Assembly: GCA_964507825.1 (NCBI GenBank)
Contig: CAZDQM010000004.1
Coordinates: 1-57,248, forward strand
DNA length: 57,248 bases
Direction of reading: 5' to 3'
Origin: JAWVZS01 sp964507825
GTDB taxonomy: Archaea; Thermoproteota; Nitrososphaeria; Nitrososphaerales; Nitrosopumilaceae
Shown in pieces: positions 44,173 through 53,643 of this stretch. The notes beneath the pieces were generated by a model, which ran no database searches, had not been told where the DNA came from, and saw nothing but the letters and a program-made list of their open reading frames with translations. Positions within the stretch are counted from its first letter, which is position 1. Every line of letters starts with the position of its first letter. Made by a program: the position numbers and the translations under genes.

Positions 44173-45666
44173 ATGGCACGGCGCCAACGTATGACAAAGA
44201 CATTGCCCGGTAAAACGGGGCAAAAATCCTCGCGTTTGAACATGACAGTAGATATACGCGACTTTGGTCCTATAGCAAAAGCGTCAATCGTCCTCAAACC
44301 ACTTACCATATTTTCCGGCCCAAACAATTCCGGTAAATCCTATGCGGCGTTACTCCTGCACTCCATCGTGTCGGCATACACCTCGCCTAGAAAGCGCGAT
44401 CTACCCCTCTTCGCTTATGCTAGACGCCATAACATGCGATATGTTGTAAATAGGGACAGTATAGCCAAGATGTCCATCTTGATCAATGCAGGGAAAGACA
44501 CAGAGATCCCAATGGACACAATCGAGACGGTAGCTCAGGAATATTTGGGATCGAATACTAAAATCGTGCTAAAACCAGAAATTGAGCGCAATTTCAGTGA
44601 CGCCAACGACAAACTGGTTAGAACGGGTCAAAAATCATTCTCCGTAAAGTTCGTCGTCAATGACGAAATTGAGGTTCGCATACATAGTAAAAAGAACGCA
44701 ACTGTAAACTGCCGCAAGATCCCGTTAAAGCGAGAGATGGTGTTCCAAGACGCAGGGCGCAGGAAGACTCTTGACATGTACGGTAACTCGGACAAATCCT
44801 CGTTGATCAGTGTGGATCCCAACGCATCCCAAGAGGATCAATCACTAGACGTGATTCTTCGCATCATGGATGACGTATTAAAGTACATGGGATCTAAACT
44901 GCCGTCAGCCTCGTACTATCTTCCCGCCGCAAGATCGGGCATTTTACAAGGACATCGAGCAATTACCTCGGGAATTGTCAGCAATGCGGCGTACGCGGGA
45001 GTAGAAGGGATGACAATTCCCACGATGTCCGGTGCCACATCTGACTTTATATCATCAATTATTGAAATGCCTCCTTACACTGGCCCGTTCAGTGACATTG
45101 CAAGGAGTCTTGAGGAAAAGATATTGGATGGCAAGATTAGTCATACCACCGACGCCAAAACCCGATTCCCTACAATAACGTATGATCACGACAACAATAC
45201 AATGTCATTGCACAGGACATCATCCACAGTGTCCGAGCTTGCAACCCTAGTTCTATATCTCAAACACGTGGTTCGCGAGGGCGACCTTATCATACTTGAG
45301 GAACCAGAGGCGCACCTGCATCCCGAGGCGCAAATGGTTCTGGCCCACCACATCGTAAAGATGATACGAAGAGGCCTTAACGTGTTGATCATGACACATA
45401 GTCTCTTCGTACAAAGTCTACTGAGCCAGTTCTTAATGAGCGGCAAGGACAATGCTGTCACGAGCAAAAAACTTGGCTTTGACAGGGATGACTATTTGCT
45501 AGAGGACGAGGTGGCCCCCTACACCTTTATGGTATCAGATAAGGGCAGTAGCACCATAAAGTCGACAAAATTCTCCGCAGATAACGGAATATCATTGGAC
45601 GAGTTCGTCAAAGTAATTGAAAAAATGCACCGCAGACGAGTAATCATAGAACAGAACGCATCATAA
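44173..45666 (+). CDS. SMC/OLD-like AAA ATPase, candidate defence component
   Basis: A 497-residue ABC-class AAA_15/AAA_21 ATPase. After a basic leader (an internal Met at residue 24 gives the usual MTVDIRDFGPIAKA start), Walker A is FSGPNNSGKSYAALLLHS (~48-65). The last third has a signature-like SSTVSELATLVLYLKHVV, Walker B LIILEEPEAHLHPEAQ (~372-387) and an H-loop LIMTHSLFVQSLL. No TOPRIM domain follows, so it is not a full OLD/GajA nuclease. It is followed by a small PD-(D/E)XK protein after six bases. ATPase-plus-nuclease pairs (Gabija, Septu, PARIS-like) are antiviral systems; the combination here is not one I can assign to a known type. Confidence 0.8.
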   Translation: MARRQRMTKTLPGKTGQKSSRLNMTVDIRDFGPIAKASIVLKPLTIFSGPNNSGKSYAALLLHSIVSAYTSPRKRDLPLFAYARRHNMRYVVNRDSIAKMSILINAGKDTEIPMDTIETVAQEYLGSNTKIVLKPEIERNFSDANDKLVRTGQKSFSVKFVVNDEIEVRIHSKKNATVNCRKIPLKREMVFQDAGRRKTLDMYGNSDKSSLISVDPNASQEDQSLDVILRIMDDVLKYMGSKLPSASYYLPAARSGILQGHRAITSGIVSNAAYAGVEGMTIPTMSGATSDFISSIIEMPPYTGPFSDIARSLEEKILDGKISHTTDAKTRFPTITYDHDNNTMSLHRTSSTVSELATLVLYLKHVVREGDLIILEEPEAHLHPEAQMVLAHHIVKMIRRGLNVLIMTHSLFVQSLLSQFLMSGKDNAVTSKKLGFDRDDYLLEDEVAPYTFMVSDKGSSTIKSTKFSADNGISLDEFVKVIEKMHRRRVIIEQNAS

Positions 45667-45672
45667 AGGTAC

Positions 45673-46074
45673 ATGGAAATGTCGCTTGAGCAGATACGTG
45701 AAAAGTATGGGGAGTGGCAGGAGTCCTGTAAGGAGCAGAATTGCCGATTGAAAACAGACAGATCACGTTGCGTTTCCATAAAAGCGGAAAAACATCGCTC
45801 TGATGAGAAAGAAAGCATGTGCGACTGCATTGTGTTTGCGGATTATGGGAAACTCATGGTTGGTGTCTGCGAGCTTAAAAGTAGACACGTCGACCCGACA
45901 CAGGTGCAAAAACAACTGAACGCGGGCGCGAAATGCGTAGCACAGATGTGCACGGATTATCTAGAAGGACTCAGACCAAGCATACTTCCGATTGTCTTAA
46001 CCAAATCCAGTAGTGATGAGACTCGAATAATGCTTTCCGTAATTAAGGTGGAAGTCTACGGAAAGGCCCTGTAA
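45673..46074 (+). CDS. Small PD-(D/E)XK nuclease-like protein, ATPase partner
   Basis: A 133-residue protein beginning with a charged helix and a Cys-containing segment. The centre is a PD-(D/E)XK core: MCDCIVFADYGK (Asp ~51), LMVGVCELKSRHVDP (Glu ~67, Lys ~69) and a QVQKQLNAGA helix, then a beta strand PIVLTKSSSDETRIM. The motif spacing and the conserved Gln-containing helix suggest a nuclease; catalysis is inferred. An internal ATG (MSLEQIRE, 45679) has a better distance from the AAAGG sequence than the first one. It lies 6 nt after the ATPase and is clearly one operon with it. Confidence 0.7.
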   Translation: MEMSLEQIREKYGEWQESCKEQNCRLKTDRSRCVSIKAEKHRSDEKESMCDCIVFADYGKLMVGVCELKSRHVDPTQVQKQLNAGAKCVAQMCTDYLEGLRPSILPIVLTKSSSDETRIMLSVIKVEVYGKAL

Positions 46075-46955
46075 CCATACATGAAAAATGCCATATACAC
46101 ATATCAGACATTATACAAAAGTATTCGTGACATGACTGCGAGTGCGCTGACGGTGCAATCCTTTGCCCTTCCCGAAGAGCAAGCTCCTGTAACCGCGGAG
46201 GAATGAGCCGCAAGTATGGTGATCGACTACATTCTGATCCCATGCATAGCGGCCGCATTTGGGCGGAACGGCATGGCGCTCCATGCGGTTTGACACCACC
46301 TGCCCGATCATATTATGCCCGTAATTTCCTGCCGACGGCAGGCAGATATCTGGCAGTATGTCTTTTTCCCGCACACCCTATGCGAGCACGTGCTGATTTT
46401 GTGGTGCGTGGTGACCGCTTTTGGCGGCGGCATATTGGTAATGTCTCGATAATTCATACCAGTGGTTTTCAGGTTGCCATAACCGTATCGCGGGCACGAT
46501 TTTGGTCTGTGAGTCTCAAATGCCGTAGGTTTGCTGGTGGTGCCCCTGTACCACACGCGACCTGCACGTCTCCCAACCGTCTCTTTTTCTCCATCCTTGC
46601 CTGCCTGCTTAGCGCGTTGTACGACGGCGGGCGTCTGCATTATACAAGTAACGTATCCCGTATTCCTGCTCTTGCATTCGAGATTCCCGAATCTCAATGG
46701 TGTGTTTGAGTTCTCAAACTTTACCTCCCCGCACTCGCTTGTAAGGTTTTGACGGCTCGTTCAATGCCGCATATGCCGACTTGGAGTATTTGGATCAGAT
46801 GAAATAAAAAATCACGTAAACGGCAGAAATCCAAGCATGGGGTTAACACTTACCATCTAGGCTATACCATCATCAGAATCCCATACAAGGCGCGCGGCCC
46901 ACCGCATCAATATAACAGGCCGAGACTTTTATCACGTTACATTATACAGTATCAC
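46075..46955. other. ~880-bp gene-free region
   Basis: All frames look non-coding (Arg/Pro/Cys/His-rich, no family motifs). A short hairpin CCTGCC-GAC-GGCAGG occurs at about 46330-46344. A non-coding RNA is possible, but I recognise none. Confidence 0.4.
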
Positions 46956-47210
46956 ATGATTGATGCAGAAAATGCGGCTCGTGTAATATCGGCCTTGATA
47001 AAGAACCTAGACGGCGTAGCAAGAAACCCAGAAAACTTTCAAAGGCTGCCAGATAGCTTTTGGGGGTATTATGCAAGGGGACATGATGCAAAGGGGGCGT
47101 TTGGCGTCATTGTCACGTATTCAGAAGACGAGTCCAATGTGGACGACCTCATTGGCATGTATGAAAAGTGGGTGCAGAAAAACAAGTCCCGCGAACCAGA
47201 CAAAGTATGA
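46956..47210 (+). CDS. Hypothetical protein, 84 residues
   Basis: Not recognised. Soluble, beginning MIDAENAARVISALIKNLDG, with an aromatic core (DSFWGYYARGHDAKGAFGVIVTYSEDE) and a charged C-terminal helix. A TATA-like TTATACAG lies about 15 nt before the ATG. Its TGA marks the beginning of a Cys-rich, frame-broken segment. Codon use is like that of neighbours. Confidence 0.6.
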   Translation: MIDAENAARVISALIKNLDGVARNPENFQRLPDSFWGYYARGHDAKGAFGVIVTYSEDESNVDDLIGMYEKWVQKNKSREPDKV

Positions 47211-47590
47211 ATTCGTCCGCGTGCTAGACAGGGCGTGTTGCGATGCGGTTTTTGCGGTTCGATATTTGGGTACAAGGAGTGTTATTTTTGCCAGACGGCC
47301 CTAGCTGTACGGGCCACATGACCGATGACAGAACCAGGTGTAAAAAATGTCACATCGACAAAAGGCGCCTAGACTAAAAGAAGATCCCAAGAAAGAACAA
47401 AATCGTCCTAAGATTTATTGCGTTTTTGTGGATTTATGTCGTGTTTCCAGGTCCGCTGATTCCAGGATTGGATCCGACGTTTTATTCAATCTCGGCAATT
47501 GCCGCCGTGCTGATCATGATGTCAGTCGGACTCGCCTTGTTCTTTTGGACGCTGAATCCACCTGCCTCGGATCTGCAGAAGAGGGGCTAG
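47211..47590 (+). pseudogene. Broken zinc-ribbon plus two-helix membrane protein
   Basis: Three consecutive pieces look like one gene. Piece 1, in one frame, has VLRCGFCGSIFGYKECYFCQ (two CxxC-type pairs). Piece 2, in another frame, has SCTGHMTDDRTRCKKCHIDK and ends in TAA (47375-47377). Piece 3, in frame with piece 2, has two hydrophobic helices (VLRFIAFLWIYVVFPGPLIP and AIAAVLIMMSVGLALFFW) and ends at the TAG at 47588. A frameshift and a nonsense codon separate them. Alternatively piece 3 could be a separate tiny membrane protein with an unusual start. Confidence 0.45.
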
Positions 47591-48603
47591 ACCAGTCTAG
47601 ATACAACCTTGCGCGTAAACTCGGCACCAGTAAGATCGCCGCCCACATCCCTAGTCCTAGCTCCCCCAGTTATTGTATCACGCACGGCTGACTCTATTCG
47701 CGCGGCCGCCTCAATACACTTTGAATCCCCGTGCCTTGCACCCAACCATTCCAACATCATCTTTGCCGAAAGTATGAAGGATGATGGATTGGCAATCCCC
47801 TTGCCTGCGATGTCAAATGCCGCGCCGTGCACGGGCTCGAACAAGGCAAAGCTGTCCCCCATGTTTGCGGCAGGCGCCATGCCTAACCCTCCTGCCACCT
47901 GCGAGGACTCGTCAGATAGAATGTCGCCAAACAGGTTGGTGGTCAGTATTACGTCAAATTGCTCCGGACGTCGAATCAGGTTCATGGCACATGCATCCAC
48001 ATACATGTGTTCAAGCTCGACTCCAGGATACTCGCCTGCAACATCATCACACGACCTAGCAAACAGTCCGTCTGAGACTCTCATAACATTTGACTTGTGT
48101 ACGCACGTGACCTTTTTTTGCCGGTTGCGACGTACTGCAGTTTCAAAGGCATATCTGGCTATTCGTTTTGACGCGCGTTCAGATATTATCCTCAAGGCTA
48201 CCGCGGAGTCCTCTAGCATGAATTCCTTGCCAACATAAAGATCCTCAGTGTTTTCGCGTACTATTACCATGTCAATATCATCCCGTAGGGCAGGCATGCC
48301 AGGATACGATTTGACGGGGCGTATATTCGCATAAAGGTCAAGCGTTTGGCGCAGTACTATGATTACATCGGCCGCGCTTTCACCCACCGGTGCCTTGAGG
48401 CACGCGTCAGATTCCCTGATGACAGATACAGTCTCATCGGGTAGCGCCCTGCCTGTCTCCTTTATGGCCGCGTCTCCCGCCTGGAGCCTTGTGATCTCAA
48501 GATCCAAGCCAGACACACTGCTGACTGCCCCAAGTACATCAGATACGGAATCAGATAACTCTGGGCCTATGCCGTCACCAGTGATAAGTGATATTTTGTA
48601 CAC
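47587..48603 (-). CDS. Isocitrate/isopropylmalate dehydrogenase family, probably isocitrate dehydrogenase
   Basis: About 338 residues of a beta-decarboxylating dehydrogenase. LITGDGIGPELSDSVSDVL leads; APVGESAADVIIVLRQTLDLYANIRPV binds substrate carboxylates; MVIVRENTEDLYVGKE and DVILTTNLFGDILSDESSQVAGGLGMAPAAN carry the metal-binding Asp residues; the FEPVHGAAFDIAGKGIANP loop contacts the cofactor. The GTG at 48603 is preferred (TATA-like ATTAAATCC 24 nt upstream); the frame extends to a TTG at 48621. With citrate synthase nearby it fits the TCA/3-hydroxypropionate-linked carbon metabolism. Isopropylmalate specificity is not excluded. Confidence 0.82.
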   Translation of the reverse strand: MYKISLITGDGIGPELSDSVSDVLGAVSSVSGLDLEITRLQAGDAAIKETGRALPDETVSVIRESDACLKAPVGESAADVIIVLRQTLDLYANIRPVKSYPGMPALRDDIDMVIVRENTEDLYVGKEFMLEDSAVALRIISERASKRIARYAFETAVRRNRQKKVTCVHKSNVMRVSDGLFARSCDDVAGEYPGVELEHMYVDACAMNLIRRPEQFDVILTTNLFGDILSDESSQVAGGLGMAPAANMGDSFALFEPVHGAAFDIAGKGIANPSSFILSAKMMLEWLGARHGDSKCIEAAARIESAVRDTITGGARTRDVGGDLTGAEFTRKVVSRLV

Positions 48604-48757
48604 GATTATTTCCAAATTCAATAGGATTTAATTGATTTGTCGGTTTATCCGTCCAGACATGTTACAGTCGTTATTGGTATAACCGTACACGGAAAGTGGT
48701 GATATCGTACCATTTAGTAGGAATCCTTGCTCATTTCAGTAAGGCATGCTGAACCAA

Positions 48758-51700
48758 TCAAATGGCTGTGCCCAGAACGGATTCAACGTGTGATTGCATG
48801 AATACTGGTCCAAACAACGGCATCTGCCATACGTCAGACGGGTCTATCGGATCAGACAAAGATTCATCATCAGACAGGTCAAAGTCGAATAGATTTGTCA
48901 AGATTTGGTTGATCATGGTGATCGACTGTGCGATGGTAGCAAAAAAGACGGTATCAGTTGACAGAACAGAGGTGTCCGTCGACGAGTTGATGCCTGTCTC
49001 TGCCTGTCCGTTTTTTGCAAGTGACTGCGTCTGATTCGAATGATCAGATGCCAGCAGGTGCGACTCTGGCTTGCAGTCCGTTAAAAGATATTCGGTGTTC
49101 GAGCAGTCCGATGGCTCGGATATTTGCATGCCCTGTCCAGACGGGGCCGCGTCATTTGATACGAGTTTTGGAGAATCCTGCGATGCATTCAATGGTTGTT
49201 CGGTATTCGACGGTGGCTGGGATGGCTGCGCAGAGGTGGACGTGTGTCCTGCAGTTACAGATCCACCGTCATCACCCGCGGTTCCCATGATGGTGGGTTC
49301 TTGCGCATGCAGGCTCACATCATCTGAAACGACTGTTATCAGGGAGTCATCTGCATCAACACCGAGAAGCAGATCAAAGACTATCACCCCAGAGCATTGC
49401 TCGTGTGTGTAAAACACTAGCAGTGCCTGCTTGCCGCTCTTATCAGAAAGCATTATCTTGAGCGTAGACGAATCAGGCGGCACGTCCGTGAATTTAAAGG
49501 CGTATATCTTTGCAGGGACTGATTTTTTGATATGTGCAGAATGTGCCTCGATATCAGTGATGTCGACTCCTTTATGGACCTGATTCCCATCATGTATCGA
49601 CGCGCTCAGATTGTCACCATATGTTCCTGCAACCAGTACAAACTTTGAATTCGCGCCGCATTGATCATAGGCCACCGCGACAGGACTCATAGTCAGTCCA
49701 GCACGCCCGCCGCTTGCCCCCTTGGAAGCAATAGGCTTGAAGGTATTGGCATCAGGAGAGTTGGACGATGACGATCCCTGTCCGGTGCCGGTAGGAGTCG
49801 AAGTGGTGCTTCCACCCGATGACGCTGCAGGTTTATCATTATTCATCACATTTACAACCGCCATATAGCCGGTCGCCGATGGTGTATATCCCGAGCCACT
49901 AGTCAGCATAGCGATAATAGAGCCGTCTTCCTCATCAACATTATCATCGATGGTCTGTACGGTATGGTTCTTGATGCCGGATGTGGGAATTGTGATGGTA
50001 TGCTGCTGTACGATACCGGGTCCTGTATAGTTCCCATTCTGGGTTATGTCTATCGTTGCAGATAGCGGCAAGGTAGGTACAGGGGTGGCACGTATTGTGA
50101 ATGTGGCATTTTGTCCCTCCGTTATCGGACTTTGGACCGCGGTGATGGATAGTATTGGGGTGCCAGGTGGCGGCTCGTCGTTGTCTTGGACCGTTATAGT
50201 TGAGCTTGCATTTGTCGCAGAAACAATATAGTTTTGAATGTTCGTGGCAATCTCGGCGGTAATAGAGCCGTTTGCCTCGTCGACATTATCATCGATAGTA
50301 TCTAACTCATATGATACCTTTCCAGATGTCGGGATGGTTACATAATATGGCGTTATAATATTCGTATAATTTCCAGACTGTTCAAGATTCAAATTTACAA
50401 GAAATGACACTTTTGGCGGCGGATCTGAGGTGATGATAAATGTGGCACGATCTCCTTCAGTGATCGGAGTTGTATCCGGCTTGATAGATATGATCGGCTT
50501 GGCACTTGATACTTTGATTTTCACGATTTGTTCCGCATGTAAAGAGCCATCAGAGACATTAAAGGTAAATTGTTGTATTCCCACATCGGACTCTTGCGGT
50601 GTCCATTCAAACTCTCCCGAGGTATGATTTAGGTTTCCCAGCTTGGAATCATAACTATATGTGAGATTTTGTCTTGGAATGTCATCATCGGTACCCTGAA
50701 TCCTGAATGAGATTTCTTTTCCCGCCTTGATCTCAAAACTTATGGGTTTCGGATCTGCCGGCTTGTTACCAATGGTAGTAAATCTTGGAGGTTGGTTTAT
50801 CTCGTTTACTGTTATTGTAATGTCTTTATTAATTATGAAAGAATACAAAACGTCGTGTGCTCTCACCCTGACAGTATACGTGTCACCGTGCCCACCCTGC
50901 TCCTCTGAAGGGATCCACGACATTATACCTGTAACATTATTGATTCTGGGTATAGTGCCAGTTCTGTTGTCCTTGTTAACATCGTGACTCAATATAGTAA
51001 AGTTTGCAAGCCTGGTTGTGATTACACGGTACTTAATTTCCTCGGTTTCGTTGACTGTAACTGTGTCATCAGATTTAATTTCAGTGGGTATTATTTGTCC
51101 AAAGTTCTCTGGTACGCCTCTCCAAGTATTTATTATATTTCCACCCAGATCCGTGATAGCTCCTTTTTTGACCCACAGTTGCGCATTGGATTTAAACTTG
51201 TATATTTCTTGTAATTGGGTATCATTCAGTTTAAAGATCACCATATTGGTATCATTGGTACGATCAAATTGCGCGCCTGTAAGATTCAGGTGTTGGCCAG
51301 AGCTGTCAAAATACATGTGCTTTAACATGATTTGTGACACGTCCACGGTTTCAGTGAAATTGACGCGGAACATTCCCGTAGAGTCCATGGCAAACAATCC
51401 AAACACGTTTGGAGGGATATTGTCCGCCGCGAGTCGCCTGATGGGCAGATCCGATGATGCTACAGGGTTGCCTGTCAAGTCAAAAAATGCTCCCGCATCG
51501 ATCCTAAGCTGGATGGAGGTAGTGTTTCCAATCGAGTTGCGCTGCTGTTCCGTAATGCGAAGTCGGATATCATAGGAATCATACGTGTTGTTAATATTAG
51601 CACCTGCAAGCTCTACCTCAGGGGTGACTCCAATAACGCTGATTTTTGACAGATCGGTACGAGAGAAATCCATGTGTTCGTCAAACTCAATAATAATTAA

Positions 51701-51985
51701 CGACACTTCAGTATGCGGGTTAAATACGGCGCGGACCGGTTTTGGCGGGGTAGTGTCAACCTGCCCATACGCCGCGGGGAACAGTGTATCTGACGTCTCC
51801 GTATGCGCGCCTCCAATCAAGTCATATTCCAAACCGGATTCATACGACGTGGCGTATATTGTCATTACCAGTACGAATAACGCAACAACAGGTAGTGTCA
51901 TTCGTGTCTTGTGCATGATTTCAAATATGCCGTCAAATGACCACGTATGATTAAATCGTGTTGTTTCCTTCAATATTACATCCAT
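48758..51985 (-). CDS. Large exported surface protein with Ig-, cadherin- and Calx-beta-type domains
   Basis: A 1075-residue protein with an N-terminal signal/anchor (MTLPVVALFVLVMTIYATSY). Then come two SbsA/Ig-like repeats (DTTPPKPVRAVFNPHTEVSLI; NIPPNVFGLFAMDSTGMFRVNFTE) and two cadherin-like/putative Ig domains with YTVRVRAHDV and FTFNVSDGS. Two Calx-beta domains follow (each with ITEGDRATFIIT or ITEGQNATFTIR and DDNVDE acidic ends, calcium-type), then a Ser/Thr/Gly-rich linker and a long C-terminal region. Abundant NxT/NxS sites suggest heavy glycosylation. It may be an S-layer-associated adhesin. No C-terminal membrane anchor is evident. The true start may be the internal Met preceding TLPVV. 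Confidence 0.82.
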   Translation of the reverse strand: MDVILKETTRFNHTWSFDGIFEIMHKTRMTLPVVALFVLVMTIYATSYESGLEYDLIGGAHTETSDTLFPAAYGQVDTTPPKPVRAVFNPHTEVSLIIIEFDEHMDFSRTDLSKISVIGVTPEVELAGANINNTYDSYDIRLRITEQQRNSIGNTTSIQLRIDAGAFFDLTGNPVASSDLPIRRLAADNIPPNVFGLFAMDSTGMFRVNFTETVDVSQIMLKHMYFDSSGQHLNLTGAQFDRTNDTNMVIFKLNDTQLQEIYKFKSNAQLWVKKGAITDLGGNIINTWRGVPENFGQIIPTEIKSDDTVTVNETEEIKYRVITTRLANFTILSHDVNKDNRTGTIPRINNVTGIMSWIPSEEQGGHGDTYTVRVRAHDVLYSFIINKDITITVNEINQPPRFTTIGNKPADPKPISFEIKAGKEISFRIQGTDDDIPRQNLTYSYDSKLGNLNHTSGEFEWTPQESDVGIQQFTFNVSDGSLHAEQIVKIKVSSAKPIISIKPDTTPITEGDRATFIITSDPPPKVSFLVNLNLEQSGNYTNIITPYYVTIPTSGKVSYELDTIDDNVDEANGSITAEIATNIQNYIVSATNASSTITVQDNDEPPPGTPILSITAVQSPITEGQNATFTIRATPVPTLPLSATIDITQNGNYTGPGIVQQHTITIPTSGIKNHTVQTIDDNVDEEDGSIIAMLTSGSGYTPSATGYMAVVNVMNNDKPAASSGGSTTSTPTGTGQGSSSSNSPDANTFKPIASKGASGGRAGLTMSPVAVAYDQCGANSKFVLVAGTYGDNLSASIHDGNQVHKGVDITDIEAHSAHIKKSVPAKIYAFKFTDVPPDSSTLKIMLSDKSGKQALLVFYTHEQCSGVIVFDLLLGVDADDSLITVVSDDVSLHAQEPTIMGTAGDDGGSVTAGHTSTSAQPSQPPSNTEQPLNASQDSPKLVSNDAAPSGQGMQISEPSDCSNTEYLLTDCKPESHLLASDHSNQTQSLAKNGQAETGINSSTDTSVLSTDTVFFATIAQSITMINQILTNLFDFDLSDDESLSDPIDPSDVWQMPLFGPVFMQSHVESVLGTAI

Positions 51986-52014
51986 TATTTAATATAATTA
52001 GACAAGTTAGCATA

Positions 52015-53034
52015 TTAGTTTAATTGTTTGTTGAATTCACGTAAAAACACCTTGATTTTAGCCTTTGGGATTACGGCACCGCATGCCTTGTCATGACCGC
52101 CGCCAGAACCACCTAGTTCGGCGGCCAGTGAGTTGATGATTTTACCAAGGTGGACCTTGCACGTACTGGCACCTCGGACCGATACGGCATAGACGCCATG
52201 CTCAACCCGTTCCTTGTATGCCACCCCGACGTCCTTGCCAGAGAGGCCAAGTACAAAGTTGACGGCCCCACCAGCCCCAGAGTCAAGGATCTCCATATGG
52301 CCTATGTTGGACATTTTTTTCATGCCTTGCTTGACCTTGACCATTATATCTGCCAGCTTTTCTACCTGTATCTGCGCAAATTCAAAGGAGTTTGGAATCT
52401 GATGGGGGTATTTTGAATCGGCCAGCTCGTCGACTAGATACAGCAGATAGTCGCCATCTTTTTGGTGCCCCACAACATTGTATGTAAGAACGGTGGCGCT
52501 GATCAGTACAAACTGCCTGTCATATATCTGCAACAGTTTTGAGCTAATCGTCCGGTCTTCCATATAGTCGGTTACCGCCGCGCATGCGGCTAGGAATGAT
52601 GCACGCTCTCTTAGTTTAGATTTGAAGGAACTGTATATCAGTACCGAGGTACATTCCTTGACATTGTGAATCAGCCGCACCTTGATTTTTTCCAGTTGTT
52701 TTTTTATTGCTGGGTCGATATCATGATGATCAATATACGTGACTGCAACCCTTCGCTTTCGTAACTTTGTCATGATTTCAACGAACTGATCCTGATTCTT
52801 TTTGCTAAGGCCCAGATCACATATGTAAAGAGCCTTTAATTTTTCATCGTTTGATGCACGTTCGATCTCACTCATCAATCCATGATAGTCTGCGAGGACC
52901 GAATCTCCCCCAAACGCCTGCCTGATCAGCGCGGCAGAACCAATCCCATCTAAATCCTCCTTGTGCGAGATACAGATGGTTTTGGTTTTTTTGGTGACGG
53001 CCTTTGTAGTTTTTTTATCAATCGATCCGGTCAT
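52015..53034 (-). CDS. DHH/DHHA1 phosphoesterase (archaeal RecJ/nanoRNase-like)
   Basis: A 339-residue DHH-superfamily protein. Motifs: SHKEDLDGIGSAAL (I), LYICDLGL (II), VTYIDHHDIDP (III, the DHH), and the DHHA1 C-terminus GGSGGGHDKACGAV. These bind two Mn ions. In archaea such proteins include GAN-type exonucleases and oligonucleotide phosphatases; which of these this is cannot be told. Full-length, no membrane helix. A TTTAAA box lies 27 nt upstream of the start. Confidence 0.88.
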   Translation of the reverse strand: MTGSIDKKTTKAVTKKTKTICISHKEDLDGIGSAALIRQAFGGDSVLADYHGLMSEIERASNDEKLKALYICDLGLSKKNQDQFVEIMTKLRKRRVAVTYIDHHDIDPAIKKQLEKIKVRLIHNVKECTSVLIYSSFKSKLRERASFLAACAAVTDYMEDRTISSKLLQIYDRQFVLISATVLTYNVVGHQKDGDYLLYLVDELADSKYPHQIPNSFEFAQIQVEKLADIMVKVKQGMKKMSNIGHMEILDSGAGGAVNFVLGLSGKDVGVAYKERVEHGVYAVSVRGASTCKVHLGKIINSLAAELGGSGGGHDKACGAVIPKAKIKVFLREFNKQLN

Positions 53035-53064
53035 ATGTAAGAAATCGAAATTCCCTCATTTAAA

Positions 53065-53256
53065 CTAAGAACGACGGGATTTGTTCGAAAGATTGCCAAG
53101 CACCATAATTCTGGACTCTGTACATGTGTCATAAAACGACTTGCCGTCAAGCTGTGTGGACATGTCTAAATCTTGAAACTTGGCAAGATCTTCTGGAGTT
53201 GCATCAAGAATCAACCTGTCTATTTCCTTCATGTTCTGTCTTTCCTGGTATGACAT
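53065..53256 (-). CDS. Hypothetical protein, 63 residues
   Basis: Not recognised. Acidic, helical N-terminal half (NMKEIDRLILDATPEDLAKFQDLD) followed by a short strand segment with one Cys. It lies just upstream of the DHH gene on the same strand (about 30 nt), possibly forming an operon. No motif. Confidence 0.5.
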   Translation of the reverse strand: MSYQERQNMKEIDRLILDATPEDLAKFQDLDMSTQLDGKSFYDTCTESRIMVLGNLSNKSRRS

Positions 53257-53643
53257 GCTTTTAGGTGGAAAATAATTCTTATAGTAGGCAGCTTTGCTTG
53301 TTTAGACAAAAAACTAAATTTCTTGACCAGTATATGCACGCCTGCAACCAATCCTGTGACATGACGTCACAGGTAACTGTTATCATGGTTTTGAGATCAT
53401 TTTGGCACAAGTTCAGGATACAGTGCAAAAATCTAGGCACGACGTTAGCAGTTACCGTCGCAGTAAAAATACACCATTCATCAGATTCCAGGCAGGCGTG
53501 TTTTAAGGAATCAGCGCATCAAAAATATCAGACCAGACTCGTTATCCAAGTATCACATGACACAATTGTAGTACATGCGCGCGCTTGGAACCCAATAATA
53601 TGCATGAAAAAAGGTATAATAGTAAAATCAGGATGATGGTGTC
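53257..53643. other. Spacer upstream of citrate synthase
   Basis: No reliable gene. The TATA box of the citrate synthase gene (TATAAT at 53615-53620) lies about 26 nt before its ATG. Confidence 0.55.

Noticed and set aside
46203..46709. Plus-strand frame of 168 codons in the 46-kb spacer.
   Set aside because: Composition (Arg/His/Pro/Cys) and a parallel open minus frame suggest non-coding GC-rich DNA; no homology features were seen.
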